Below are positions 45,936 through 54,022 of a stretch of DNA of 64,000 nt, piece after piece. Position 1 is the first letter of the stretch, and every line of letters starts with the position of its first letter. Source of the DNA: Herbinix sp. (GTDB lineage: Bacteria; Bacillota; Clostridia; Lachnospirales; Lachnospiraceae); NCBI GenBank assembly GCA_029240245.1, contig JARBTJ010000008.1:1-64000 (forward strand), given 5' to 3'. The notes under the pieces were generated by a model that was not told the origin of the DNA, ran no database searches, and saw only the letters and a list, made by a program, of their open reading frames with translations. A program made the position numbers and the translations under genes.

Positions 45936-46466
45936 CTAAACAGATACTACGGTAAGTTTCGCTTTCTTTAACGCGTATAATATGGTTGGGATTAATGTCA
46001 GTTGTATTATTATGCCCGGCAATGCGGTAACAAAAGCACTTGTCAAGAATACAGAAAAAACAAATTGTTGTTCACCCATGCTCAAAAGAATTACATTAGC
46101 AATACCCATGACAATTCGTCCGGCAAGCATGGCTCCGATTAAGGGAATAAACACCTTTCCTTTCGTAACACGATATAAAACAGCGGTAATACAACCATAG
46201 GTAGCCAGTTCCAACATCATGGATATACCTACCGGATAAATCATAGGTCTCCCTGTCAGTATAAAATTCAGTAACGGCAGGATAAATCCACAAAAGGTGG
46301 CATAAGGAATCCCACAAAGGAAACCGGCAAGTAATACCGGAATATGCATCGGTAAAATAATTGCTCCAAGGTTTGCACCTGGTATTTTATTTAGCATCGG
46401 AAGTATCAAGCCCAAGGTAATACATAGGGCTGTGTAAATTAATTTTTTGATTTGTGTCTGCTTCAT
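45936..46466 (-). CDS. ECF transporter S component
   Basis: A 176-residue membrane protein with five to six helices and LPMHIPVLLAGFLCG, a segment typical of substrate-binding S components of group II ECF transporters that share a common energising module. Vitamin specificity is not clear from sequence; the segment is shared by several S families. No riboswitch was recognised upstream, so regulation gives no hint. AAAAGGAG precedes the ATG. It follows the uridine-kinase-like gene on the same strand after a gap of about 135 bases. Confidence 0.82.
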   Translation of the reverse strand: MKQTQIKKLIYTALCITLGLILPMLNKIPGANLGAIILPMHIPVLLAGFLCGIPYATFCGFILPLLNFILTGRPMIYPVGISMMLELATYGCITAVLYRVTKGKVFIPLIGAMLAGRIVMGIANVILLSMGEQQFVFSVFLTSAFVTALPGIIIQLTLIPTILYALKKAKLTVVSV

Positions 46467-46602
46467 TTTGAATCTCCTTTTCGTTGCATTAATTTATTTA
46501 TAAACCTTGCATCATACACTTATTTCAAATTATCAAATTAAAATCACTCAAACTTTTGTTGTAACGCATGAATCAGCTGTCTTTTAAAGTATTGAAATCG
46601 TG

Positions 46603-47193
46603 CTAAAAATTAGTCGTATCCAGTGTAATATCACATAAAGATGGAATCCCTAAATGATCAAAATACAGGCTTTCAAGCGGAATCCATTTATCAATAAATT
46701 GCTTTAATTTTTCTTCACCGTTACGTTCAAGAATCCGCTCCAATTGCTTATTCTTGTCGATTGACAAAAATACTGTTATTGAATAGGCATTCCGTAATTC
46801 CGGATGTAATGAGTAAGTACCCTCGATGATCGTTAATTTCTTGGGTTCAACCACAACTTCCTCTCCCAGTCTCCAAAGTCCGCATAGATAAGGCCGATAG
46901 GTTACCGTCCAATTATTCACTAGTGAATTTATCACTTCCTCTTTAAACCGTTCATAATGCACGTTCCCGCCAGGCTGTGCCAGCCTATCCTCTTTCTTCA
47001 TTTCCAGAGGGACAAAATAATCATCCATGTGAAACACATTACAGTCAAAGGTAGCTGCTAATATGGAAGCAAGGTAGCTCTTACCACTGCCGCACATACC
47101 ATCAATAGCAACAATAACCGGCTTATCCTTTTTAAGCAACTCTTCGATTGCCTCAAGAACCGGACGATAGTCCGACTTAACTTTATTGTTCAT
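46603..47193 (-). CDS. Uridine kinase-like P-loop kinase
   Basis: A protein of about 196 residues of the uridine kinase/phosphoribulokinase superfamily. A Walker A site IDGMCGSGKS lies near residues 31-40, followed by VFHMDDYFVP and LTIIEGTYSLHPEL. It probably phosphorylates a nucleoside or related small molecule in the cytoplasm. The start at 47193 was chosen because GGAG lies nine bases upstream; an in-frame ATG at 47262 would add 23 residues but has a weaker site. It might supply or use the vitamin imported by the adjacent S component, but that is a guess. Confidence 0.83.
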   Translation of the reverse strand: MNNKVKSDYRPVLEAIEELLKKDKPVIVAIDGMCGSGKSYLASILAATFDCNVFHMDDYFVPLEMKKEDRLAQPGGNVHYERFKEEVINSLVNNWTVTYRPYLCGLWRLGEEVVVEPKKLTIIEGTYSLHPELRNAYSITVFLSIDKNKQLERILERNGEEKLKQFIDKWIPLESLYFDHLGIPSLCDITLDTTNF

Positions 47194-47991
47194 CTTAAAA
47201 ATCTCCATTCTGCGAACACCGTGAATAAGGCGCTTATACTTATTTTCTGTATGATAAATCATGATTTATCTCACTAAAGCCCGTGCTCTTTGGGCAAAGT
47301 TATTGCTCTATTAATCTTAGCTTTCTCGCAAAAAAACATGAAGATAAAACCAGCTCATCCAGCGGTTTGAATCTTCATGATTCTTGTTCTTAAATATGTA
47401 ATTGAATAATTATCAATAGGATTAAATTAATCCTTTGATTCGTATTATATTATCTAGCTGGAAGCAGAAGTCACTCTGAACTATTAAAAGAATAAAAGTT
47501 CTGCATCCGTGATCCTGCACTTATTGTCATTCCCATTTCATACGGGACCTGCTTTCATAGCTTTCTAACAATATCTCACGCTTAGCATAATCAATTTTAA
47601 TATTTTTATGGTTCGATTGCAATCCTTTTTTAATCTATTTTCGCAAATGTTACACCATCTTTGTACCATGTATATGGAATTTTATCCTTAAGTACTTTTC
47701 CCTAATGATAATTGCTGAAAGACAATCCACCGTATACTGGAAAATGTATCAATTGTATGCTATATTATGATAGAGGTAAGTGAAACATATTCCGATATCA
47801 TACCTATGTATTTATATGAATAGCATTGTTATTATCCGATAATGTTTTATTACCTATCTATATAAAAATGTACATGTTTCAAGTATGAAGGTTTGACTAT
47901 ATACAGTGATTCAATTATCAGCTATATCATGATTTCCGCTATGTATGTAAGATGTCAAAACCTATAATTAATATTACGGAAAGAGGTTACT
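47194..47991. other. Divergent gap between kinase and hydrolase genes
   Basis: About 800 bases. It holds a leftward hairpin-terminator (47330-47379, listed separately) and a possible hydrolase promoter, TTGACT-17-TATCAG at 47893-47921. No coding sequence was recognised. Confidence 0.45.
47330..47379 (-). terminator. Orphan leftward terminator / possible small RNA end
   Basis: catgaagat...aaacc pairs with ggttt...atcttcatg (47337-47379), and leftward it is followed by seven U residues. No gene lies immediately upstream. A TATAAT reading leftward at 47444-47449 would give a transcript of about 105 bases. It may be a small RNA or an attenuator ahead of the kinase gene. Confidence 0.7.
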
Positions 47992-48729
47992 ATGAGAGAA
48001 CTGTTAAATATCGTTTATGATGAAAATCACGCTGATGTCTGTTCCTTAGATATCTATCTGCCAGATGACCGCCATACTCCCTGCCCGGTATTTATATACT
48101 TTCACGGAGGCGGCATTGAAGGTGGTAATAAAGCAGACCCTTCTGATTTAATTAATTTGACTTCGAATGGAATTGCATTTGTTTCGGTGGAATATAGAAT
48201 GTATCCGAACGCGAAGTTTCCCGATTTTATAGAAGATGCAGCAAGAGCTATCGCATTTGTGAAAGAATATGGTGAATTAAATAATAGTTTTAAGGAAATT
48301 TATGCCGGTGGTTCCTCCGCAGGTGCCTATCTGACCATGATGGCATACTTTGACAGGCATTATCTAAGCAAATATGGAGTCGCACCGACCGATATAAAAG
48401 GTTGGATATTTGATGCAGGTCAGCCCACCGTTCATTTTAATGTGTTACGGGAAAGAGGTCTTGATCCCCGTCTGGCAAGAATTGATGAAGCCGCACCTGT
48501 CTACTTTATCGACCATGAAATTGATTTTGCAATGCAAAACAGACTAATGTTTATTGTTGCGGAAAACGACATGCCAGGGCGTATTGAACAAACCAGATTT
48601 CTTCTTAAAACAATGGAGCAATTTAACTACGATATGTCAAAAGTGGAATTTCGATTAATGAATGGACATACCCATTGCAGTTATTCTATCTCCTCTATGG
48701 TTTCAGACTTTATATTAGATAAACAGTAA
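47992..48729 (+). CDS. Alpha/beta hydrolase, HSL-type esterase
   Basis: A 245-residue cytoplasmic alpha/beta hydrolase. The oxyanion motif FHGGG (38-41), nucleophile elbow GGSSAG (Ser109), late acid in VAENDMPG and His in NGHTHCSY are present, as in hormone-sensitive-lipase-type esterases (alpha/beta hydrolase fold 3). It likely cleaves small ester or acyl groups; substrate unknown. Monocistronic, with AAAGAGG before the ATG. Confidence 0.87.
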   Translation: MRELLNIVYDENHADVCSLDIYLPDDRHTPCPVFIYFHGGGIEGGNKADPSDLINLTSNGIAFVSVEYRMYPNAKFPDFIEDAARAIAFVKEYGELNNSFKEIYAGGSSAGAYLTMMAYFDRHYLSKYGVAPTDIKGWIFDAGQPTVHFNVLRERGLDPRLARIDEAAPVYFIDHEIDFAMQNRLMFIVAENDMPGRIEQTRFLLKTMEQFNYDMSKVEFRLMNGHTHCSYSISSMVSDFILDKQ

Positions 48730-48819
48730 TAAGTGTGAAGTGCTACAAGCCTACCAGCCTATTTTAGGACAAACGAGTAGACTAGGAGGTAGTCGATTAA
48801 TTCTGCTACCGACTTCTCA

Positions 48820-48891
48820 GTCGAAAGCAAGAGGATTTTTACCCCAGGCATATCACAGAACCGTACTTGAAAGTCTCCTTTCATGCGGCTC
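48820..48891 (-). mobile_element. Group II intron remnant (domains V-VI)
   Basis: Read leftward, 48858-48891 is a 34-base hairpin opening GAGCCGCATGAAAG and closing CTTTCAAGTACGGTTC around a GAGA tetraloop. This is the catalytic domain V signature of bacterial group II introns. A domain VI-like stretch then runs to about 48820 (...TTTCGAC). No intact reverse transcriptase gene lies upstream of it on that strand, so only the 3' end remains. Confidence 0.65.
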
Positions 48892-49144
48892 TTATTATTC
48901 AACAATATCTATAATTGCAATGAGCAAATACAGCTGGTTCTCTTATCTTTATCTGAGAGAGCCAGTTTTCATTTAAAAGTCTTCCACCACAAAATCGTTT
49001 ATACTTACATACATATATTCTTACATCAATTAGGCAGTTCATTTTCATTTGGAAATTCATCTATTGCTTGTGCTGGATGTTCACCTATATTTTATACTTT
49101 TATTATCAACGAGTTCCATATCTTAACATTTCCGAAGCCATTGA

Positions 49145-49303
49145 CTTGTATTTATCACCTTATCTTCCTTTTTTCCATATAATTTAGAAAAACTGCTTTG
49201 CTGTGAACATATACTCTTGTTCTTAAATTTTACATCTTTACGAAATAATAAATACTCTGCATAAATCCTATCAATAAGAGAACTGTCTAAAGATCGTGAA
49301 CAG
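49145..49303 (-). pseudogene. Decayed reading frame of unknown origin
   Basis: A leftward frame stays open for about 53 codons (DSSLIDRIYAEYLLFRKDV..., ending SQWLRKC) without start or ribosome-binding site. A shifted frame just beyond contains further protein-like text (IGEHPAQAIDEFPNENELPN, about 49034-49093). This looks like a broken gene, possibly part of the mobile debris here. I do not recognise the family. Confidence 0.25.
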
Positions 49304-49687
49304 GTATTTCTGTTGATAGCTGAGAATCAGTCATATCTCCTGTTGTAATTAGTCATGGTAAGAGAATAAAACAGCGTTTTGGGAAGGAATATCTGTGATG
49401 ATCGTATCCCTCTCCCTTTCAAGAACAATTGTAATCTATATTAAATGCCTGAGTAAGTTCCATATTGTAATCGGCTCTTCACAGCTTGTAGCAATCCTTA
49501 GTATTTGATTATAGATATCTCTATAGTGACGGCAAGTTTCTATACGGAATCGATTTATGTTTATCTTTCTTATCATAAAAAATTTCAACCAGTAGTTCGA
49601 TATTATCGTAATATTTGAGTCGTCTATCTCTTCTGATCAATTCGTATGCACTGTTATGGAGATGTTGTTGTATTTTACTTTAATAAA

Positions 49688-49729
49688 CAGAATCTAGCAA
49701 TTTTCCATAAATATCTAGTATTTTACCAT
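49688..49729 (+). promoter_or_regulatory. Tandem 21-bp activator site (copy B)
   Basis: Two abutting 21-base direct repeats, 49688-49708 and 49709-49729, share TCTAG(C/T)A then TTT(T)CCAT. Read on the opposite strand they match copy A at 29147-29188 (ATGG-AAA-CTAGAT). The second repeat overlaps the -35 box by one base, exactly as in copy A relative to its own promoter. Confidence 0.8.
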
Positions 49730-49757
49730 ATGAAAAATTTGGATAATGCGCTATAAT
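49729..49757 (+). promoter_or_regulatory. Promoter of the peptide cluster
   Basis: Perfect -10 TATAAT (49752-49757), 17-base spacer, very poor -35 TATGAA (49729-49734). The distance from repeat end to -10 is 22 bases, identical to the glycan-operon promoter. Start near 49764, leader about 90 bases. Confidence 0.75.
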
Positions 49758-49852
49758 AATACAAATTTGAGAAATTTATGGGGAATAATTATTTTATATG
49801 TATTATGATTCCATAAATAGTATTTTAGATAAAATTTTATTTGAGGTGAAAA

Positions 49853-50926
49853 ATGAATAATAAGATAGAGTTAGTTTTAAATTCGCCGAATAATTTTTTT
49901 GCATATAAGCCTGCAGATGCTTCTAAAGTTGCAATGCTACTTCCCTGTGCTAATGCATACACAGAATTAGTTCAACGAAATATTCATTTTTATATAAAAA
50001 AAGAATATCTAAATGGGAGACTTAATTTAGAAATAAATTTTTGGGAGAACTATACGAATCTAGAGAGTTACCATATACCTACGTTAATGATACAAATGTT
50101 AAATATTAATCTGGTAGATTTACTTATAAGCCTGATTCAGTTAGAGCATTATATTACTATTCCTGTAGATTCATCAAAAATACATCTATATCCGAATTAT
50201 GGTACTGGTTTTTCAGAGCATCCCATACTTATATCGGGATATGATAAATCTAATAGAACCTTTACAGTATCAGATTATTTTAATTATTCATATGGGAAAT
50301 TTACAACAACTGAGTTGGCTTTTGATGAATTGGAAGCAGGTTTTGAAAGCATTTTAAATTATATTATTACAAAGAGGAGAGACGAAATAGGATGGCTCTC
50401 TATGATTGAAATATTATATGTAAATAATAATATCAAACGGACCATGAATTTAGAAAGACTGAGTATCAGTCTAAAGAATTATATGGAAGGAAAAAATAGT
50501 TGGGGAGAAAAGGGAAATGATGTTAATGTATTTTGTGGCTTTGACATATATGATTTATCGATTGAATACATAAATGATATTATTGAAAATGAATTAGATT
50601 ACATCGATATTAAAATGATTTATGTTTTAGAATTACATTTTAGGTTATTAAAAATGCAAAGTGAATATATAAGCGGATGGCTAACAAATTATAGCACTGA
50701 ATTCAAACAGTTTGAAGATGATTTTCAAAAATGTGAGGAAGAAGCAAAGCAAATTGTAATGTTATCTTTAAAATATAATGCTAACAGAAAAAACAATATA
50801 TTATCGAATATAATTGAACGAATAAAAAAATTGAAAAATGTAGAATTGAATTATACAAATAAATATATTCGTTTCATCGATGATATAGAAAATAATAAAA
50901 AAGAAGGACATGCTTATGATTTTTGA
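49853..50926 (+). CDS. BtrH-like cysteine-fold protein (putative acyltransferase)
   Basis: A 357-residue soluble protein. Its first half resembles the BtrH N-terminal (papain/C39-like) fold: a candidate nucleophile Cys32 in LLPCANAY, then His123 in SEHPILISGYD and Asp141 in FTVSDYF, giving a Cys-His-Asp arrangement. In butirosin synthesis BtrH moves an acyl group from an acyl carrier protein onto an amine. The neighbours encode two adenylating enzymes and a carrier protein, so the same chemistry is a reasonable guess. The second half (about 200-357) is helical and unassigned. A C39-like protease is the main alternative. GAGGTG precedes the ATG; it is the first gene after the promoter. Confidence 0.65.
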   Translation: MNNKIELVLNSPNNFFAYKPADASKVAMLLPCANAYTELVQRNIHFYIKKEYLNGRLNLEINFWENYTNLESYHIPTLMIQMLNINLVDLLISLIQLEHYITIPVDSSKIHLYPNYGTGFSEHPILISGYDKSNRTFTVSDYFNYSYGKFTTTELAFDELEAGFESILNYIITKRRDEIGWLSMIEILYVNNNIKRTMNLERLSISLKNYMEGKNSWGEKGNDVNVFCGFDIYDLSIEYINDIIENELDYIDIKMIYVLELHFRLLKMQSEYISGWLTNYSTEFKQFEDDFQKCEEEAKQIVMLSLKYNANRKNNILSNIIERIKKLKNVELNYTNKYIRFIDDIENNKKEGHAYDF

Positions 50927-52334
50927 TTTCAATAAGTATAGTAACAGATATGCTATCATAGATGAAGATGGTTTAAAGTATACATACGAAATGTTATTTT
51001 CTGAAAATCAGATGCTTGCAAATATAATAGGTCAAAGGTGCTTAGTATTTATACTTTGTACAAATCGCATTGGATCTATCATAGGATATACCACATGCCT
51101 CAATAATAATATTATTCCTCTATTATTATCTAATGATATCGATAAAATGTTCTTACAAGATCTTATAGAAATATATAAACCTAGGTATCTATGGTTACCG
51201 GATGAAGGAACTGAAAGCCTAGAATTATGTAATATAGTTTATAGGAAATATGGTTATAGTTTAGTTGAACTGCAATTTAACGAAAGATATTTGCTTAACA
51301 AGGATTTAGGACTTCTACTGACTACTTCCGGTTCGACCGGAAGTCCGAAACTTGTTAAACAAAGTTATGTTAATATACTTTCTAATGCTACGTCAATTAT
51401 ACAATATTTAGGAATCGCAGAAACAAACAAAGCGATTGCGACTCTACCAATGAATTATACATATGGTTTATCAATAATTAACAGTCATTTGATATCTGGC
51501 GCAACGATTTTATTAACAGAGAAGACGTTATTCCATCTTGAATTTTGGAATTTTTTCAAAAAGGAACAGGCGACCACGTTTGGTGGTGTCCCATACACAT
51601 ATGAAATACTAAAAAGAATAAAATTCTTTAATATGAATTTACCGAGTTTACGTATTATGACGCAAGCAGGCGGGAAGCTGTCTCCAGAGTTACAGGTTGA
51701 ATTTTCAAATTTTTCTGCAGCACATGGAATTAAGTTCTTTATTATGTATGGTCAAACCGAAGCTACAGCCCGGATGTCATATTTACCATGTGCTATGGCT
51801 GTAGAAAAGATAGGAAGTATTGGAAATGCAATACCTGGAGGAAAACTATCCTTAATAGATGATAACGGGAATGAAGTAATGGAACATGATGTAGTTGGAG
51901 AACTCAGATATGAAGGACCTAATGTAACGATGGGTTATGCTCTAGGCAAAGATGACTTAGCCAAGCCGGATGATTGGCAGGGAGTGTTAATGACGGGTGA
52001 TTTGGCAAAGAAAGACCAAGATGGTTTTTTTTATATTGTGGGAAGAAGAAAGAGATTTGTCAAAATTTATGGTCATAGTGTTAACCTTGATGAAATTGAG
52101 ATTATCATTCGATCCAAATTTGATCAGATAGAATGTGCTTGTTCCGGAATAGATAATCAAGTGTATATATTTATAACGGATACGACTTTAATATATGATG
52201 TAAAAGAATATATATCTGATAAATTGAAGATGAATCCAAGTTCTTTTAGCGTTACACCTATAAAACAGATACCTAAAAATAATGCAGGCAAGATACTTTA
52301 TAATGAGTTAAACCATTACTACGAAAATCAATAA
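50916..52334 (+). CDS. AMP-binding acyl/aminoacyl adenylating enzyme
   Basis: A 472-residue member of the ANL superfamily, activating a carboxylic acid as adenylate and probably loading the adjacent carrier protein. Core motifs are all present: TTSGSTGSPKLVK (near 133), MYGQTEATARMS (near 283), MTGDLAKKDQDGFFYIVGRRKR (near 360) and the terminal catalytic lysine in PKNNAGKILY. Substrate unknown. The start is the ATG at 50916, seven bases after AAGGA; it overlaps the previous gene by 11 bases. Confidence 0.88.
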   Translation: MIFDFNKYSNRYAIIDEDGLKYTYEMLFSENQMLANIIGQRCLVFILCTNRIGSIIGYTTCLNNNIIPLLLSNDIDKMFLQDLIEIYKPRYLWLPDEGTESLELCNIVYRKYGYSLVELQFNERYLLNKDLGLLLTTSGSTGSPKLVKQSYVNILSNATSIIQYLGIAETNKAIATLPMNYTYGLSIINSHLISGATILLTEKTLFHLEFWNFFKKEQATTFGGVPYTYEILKRIKFFNMNLPSLRIMTQAGGKLSPELQVEFSNFSAAHGIKFFIMYGQTEATARMSYLPCAMAVEKIGSIGNAIPGGKLSLIDDNGNEVMEHDVVGELRYEGPNVTMGYALGKDDLAKPDDWQGVLMTGDLAKKDQDGFFYIVGRRKRFVKIYGHSVNLDEIEIIIRSKFDQIECACSGIDNQVYIFITDTTLIYDVKEYISDKLKMNPSSFSVTPIKQIPKNNAGKILYNELNHYYENQ

Positions 52335-52392
52335 CTTTCATAAGAGATTAAAATTAGTATTGGTTTATAAGTTTGAAAGGATGATAAAAGAA

Positions 52393-52662
52393 ATGGCGCA
52401 AGAAAAGATTAAAACAGAGATAAAAAAAATAATTATTAAGAATACTCGTAGGAATGTCTTGGAAGAAGACATTATCGATACTACATTGCTCATTGAAGAC
52501 TTGGAATTTGACTCTATTAATATAATTAGTTTAATTGTTGATATCGAAGAATGTTTTAACGTTGAATTCGATGATGCCAATTTACTAATAACAAATATAA
52601 ATCAATTTGATAAACTAGTTAACTATGTAGAAAAGCTTAATAAGGAGAAAACCAATGAATAA
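52393..52662 (+). CDS. Acyl carrier protein
   Basis: A small acidic helical protein (about 89 residues) with the phosphopantetheine attachment site LEFDSINI (Ser41). It should carry the acyl or aminoacyl group activated by a flanking enzyme. Alternative starts are an ATG at 52381 or a TTG at 52360; 52393 gives the usual carrier-protein length, though the AAAGG site is a little far (12 bases). It overlaps the next gene by eight bases. Confidence 0.85.
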   Translation: MAQEKIKTEIKKIIIKNTRRNVLEEDIIDTTLLIEDLEFDSINIISLIVDIEECFNVEFDDANLLITNINQFDKLVNYVEKLNKEKTNE

Positions 52663-53899
52663 GCCTTTGCTGGATATAGTAAATCATGCTTACAAAACGG
52701 TACCCTTCTATAAGGAATTACTTACCGATAAGGGAATAAATATTAATTCTATTATTGAGGAAAATAATTTTACCAAGTTACCTTTGGTGACAAAAGAAAT
52801 GATACAATCGGAAGGTGAAAGAATACTATCCGAAAAATACATACATTATCCTCAATATCCAAATCTATCAGTAAGAAGAACATCTGGTTCAACAGGTAAA
52901 TATCTAAAGATATACTGGAATAATGAGGATAATATACGTTCATTAATGGAGCTGTGGTATCGTAGAAAAAAATATTTTGATATCTCCCCAAATAACAAGT
53001 TTTGTTATTTTTATACAACTGACTATATTCAAAATAAATTGGTCGAGGAGAAAGATATTAGTATATCACCTCTTAATCGAAGTATCGGTTTTAGCAAAAA
53101 TGGATTGAATACCGAAAAAGTACGCGAGATTTACGATAAAATGTATGAATTTGATCCAATATGGTTGATGCTGCAACCATCTATAGCTATATTGCTTGCA
53201 AACTGTATTCAGGATAATGATCTTCCCAGATTTAAAAGTTTGAAATATATCGAATTAACAGGAGAGTTTTTATTAGAAACAGACAGAGCTAGGCTTACAG
53301 ATATATTTCAATGCAGTATATGTAATCAATATGGTTGTATAGAAGCAAATAGTATCGCAAGTGATTTTGGTGATCAGCAACTGCATTGTCATACCTCAAA
53401 TGTGTACATTGAAATAATAAAGGATGGACATGTAGTGCCGGATGGTACAGAAGGAGATCTCTATATAACATCACTAACGAATTATGCAATGCCATTAATA
53501 AGATATAAGATTGGAGATAAAGGGAGATTGCTACACTCAGATAGTAATATCTCTCCTATATTGGAACTAACCATGGGACGTGTGAATGAATTTGTTATCG
53601 ACGAAAACAATGATAAATTACCTCCCTATATATTCCTTCGTCCTATCGAGCATATCAATGAGAAACTTGGAATTGTAATTAATCAATTTCAAGTGATTCA
53701 AACCGGTGTAAACAATTTTACAGTAAAATTAGCTGTCAAAACATCCTATTTAGGTTGGCAAGAGACTTTGAAAAAACAGTTTATATCAAATATCAAACAG
53801 CCTTCTCTAAGGAATGTTCAATGGAATTTTGAGTTCACAAATCATTTGTTTCCTGAAAATGAAACTGGTAAGGTGGCTTATTTTTATAATAGAATTTAA
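52655..53899 (+). CDS. PaaK/CapK-like adenylating enzyme
   Basis: A 414-residue protein of the phenylacetate-CoA ligase (PaaK) branch of adenylate-forming enzymes, distinct from the 50.9-kb enzyme. Motifs are VRRTSGSTGKYLKIYW (near 73), NQYGCIEANSIASDF, and GDLYITSLTNYAMPLIRYKIGD, with a final ETGKVAYFY lysine. PaaK relatives in natural-product clusters load aryl or other acids onto CoA or carriers. Start inside the carrier-protein gene implies coupled translation. Substrate unknown. Confidence 0.82.
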   Translation: MNKPLLDIVNHAYKTVPFYKELLTDKGININSIIEENNFTKLPLVTKEMIQSEGERILSEKYIHYPQYPNLSVRRTSGSTGKYLKIYWNNEDNIRSLMELWYRRKKYFDISPNNKFCYFYTTDYIQNKLVEEKDISISPLNRSIGFSKNGLNTEKVREIYDKMYEFDPIWLMLQPSIAILLANCIQDNDLPRFKSLKYIELTGEFLLETDRARLTDIFQCSICNQYGCIEANSIASDFGDQQLHCHTSNVYIEIIKDGHVVPDGTEGDLYITSLTNYAMPLIRYKIGDKGRLLHSDSNISPILELTMGRVNEFVIDENNDKLPPYIFLRPIEHINEKLGIVINQFQVIQTGVNNFTVKLAVKTSYLGWQETLKKQFISNIKQPSLRNVQWNFEFTNHLFPENETGKVAYFYNRI

Positions 53900-54022
53900 G
53901 GTTATTATATAAAGAGTAAATGCTTCTTATATATAATAGATAGAATTTTAAAAAGATCATGGATAGCAAGACAGTAAACAATAAATATATCTCGAGAAAC
54001 ATGCTATAAGGAGGATAAAAGC

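Larger units (their letters stand above)
48730..49852. other. Decayed non-coding region before the peptide cluster
   Basis: 1,123 bases. It holds a group II intron 3' end, a short decayed leftward reading frame and the cluster promoter with its repeats, all listed separately. Weak frames of 60-100 codons on the plus strand lack ribosome-binding sites and homology I recognise. Confidence 0.6.

Noticed and set aside
46467-46602. Vitamin riboswitch upstream of the ECF S component
   Set aside because: No conserved thiamine, cobalamin, folate or queuosine riboswitch core could be found in the short AT-rich leader.
47263-47460. T-box leader before the kinase gene
   Set aside because: A terminator is present, but the conserved T-box sequence and specifier loop are absent.
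48740-49182. Two overlapping plus-strand frames of 78 and 99 codons
   Set aside because: They run through the antisense of the group II intron remnant and AT-rich debris, with no ribosome-binding site or recognisable domain.
49853-50926. C39 bacteriocin-processing peptidase
   Set aside because: The His/Asp region is C39-like, but the protein is not fused to an exporter and sits with carrier-protein genes; a BtrH-like acyltransferase fits better, so C39 is kept only as an alternative.
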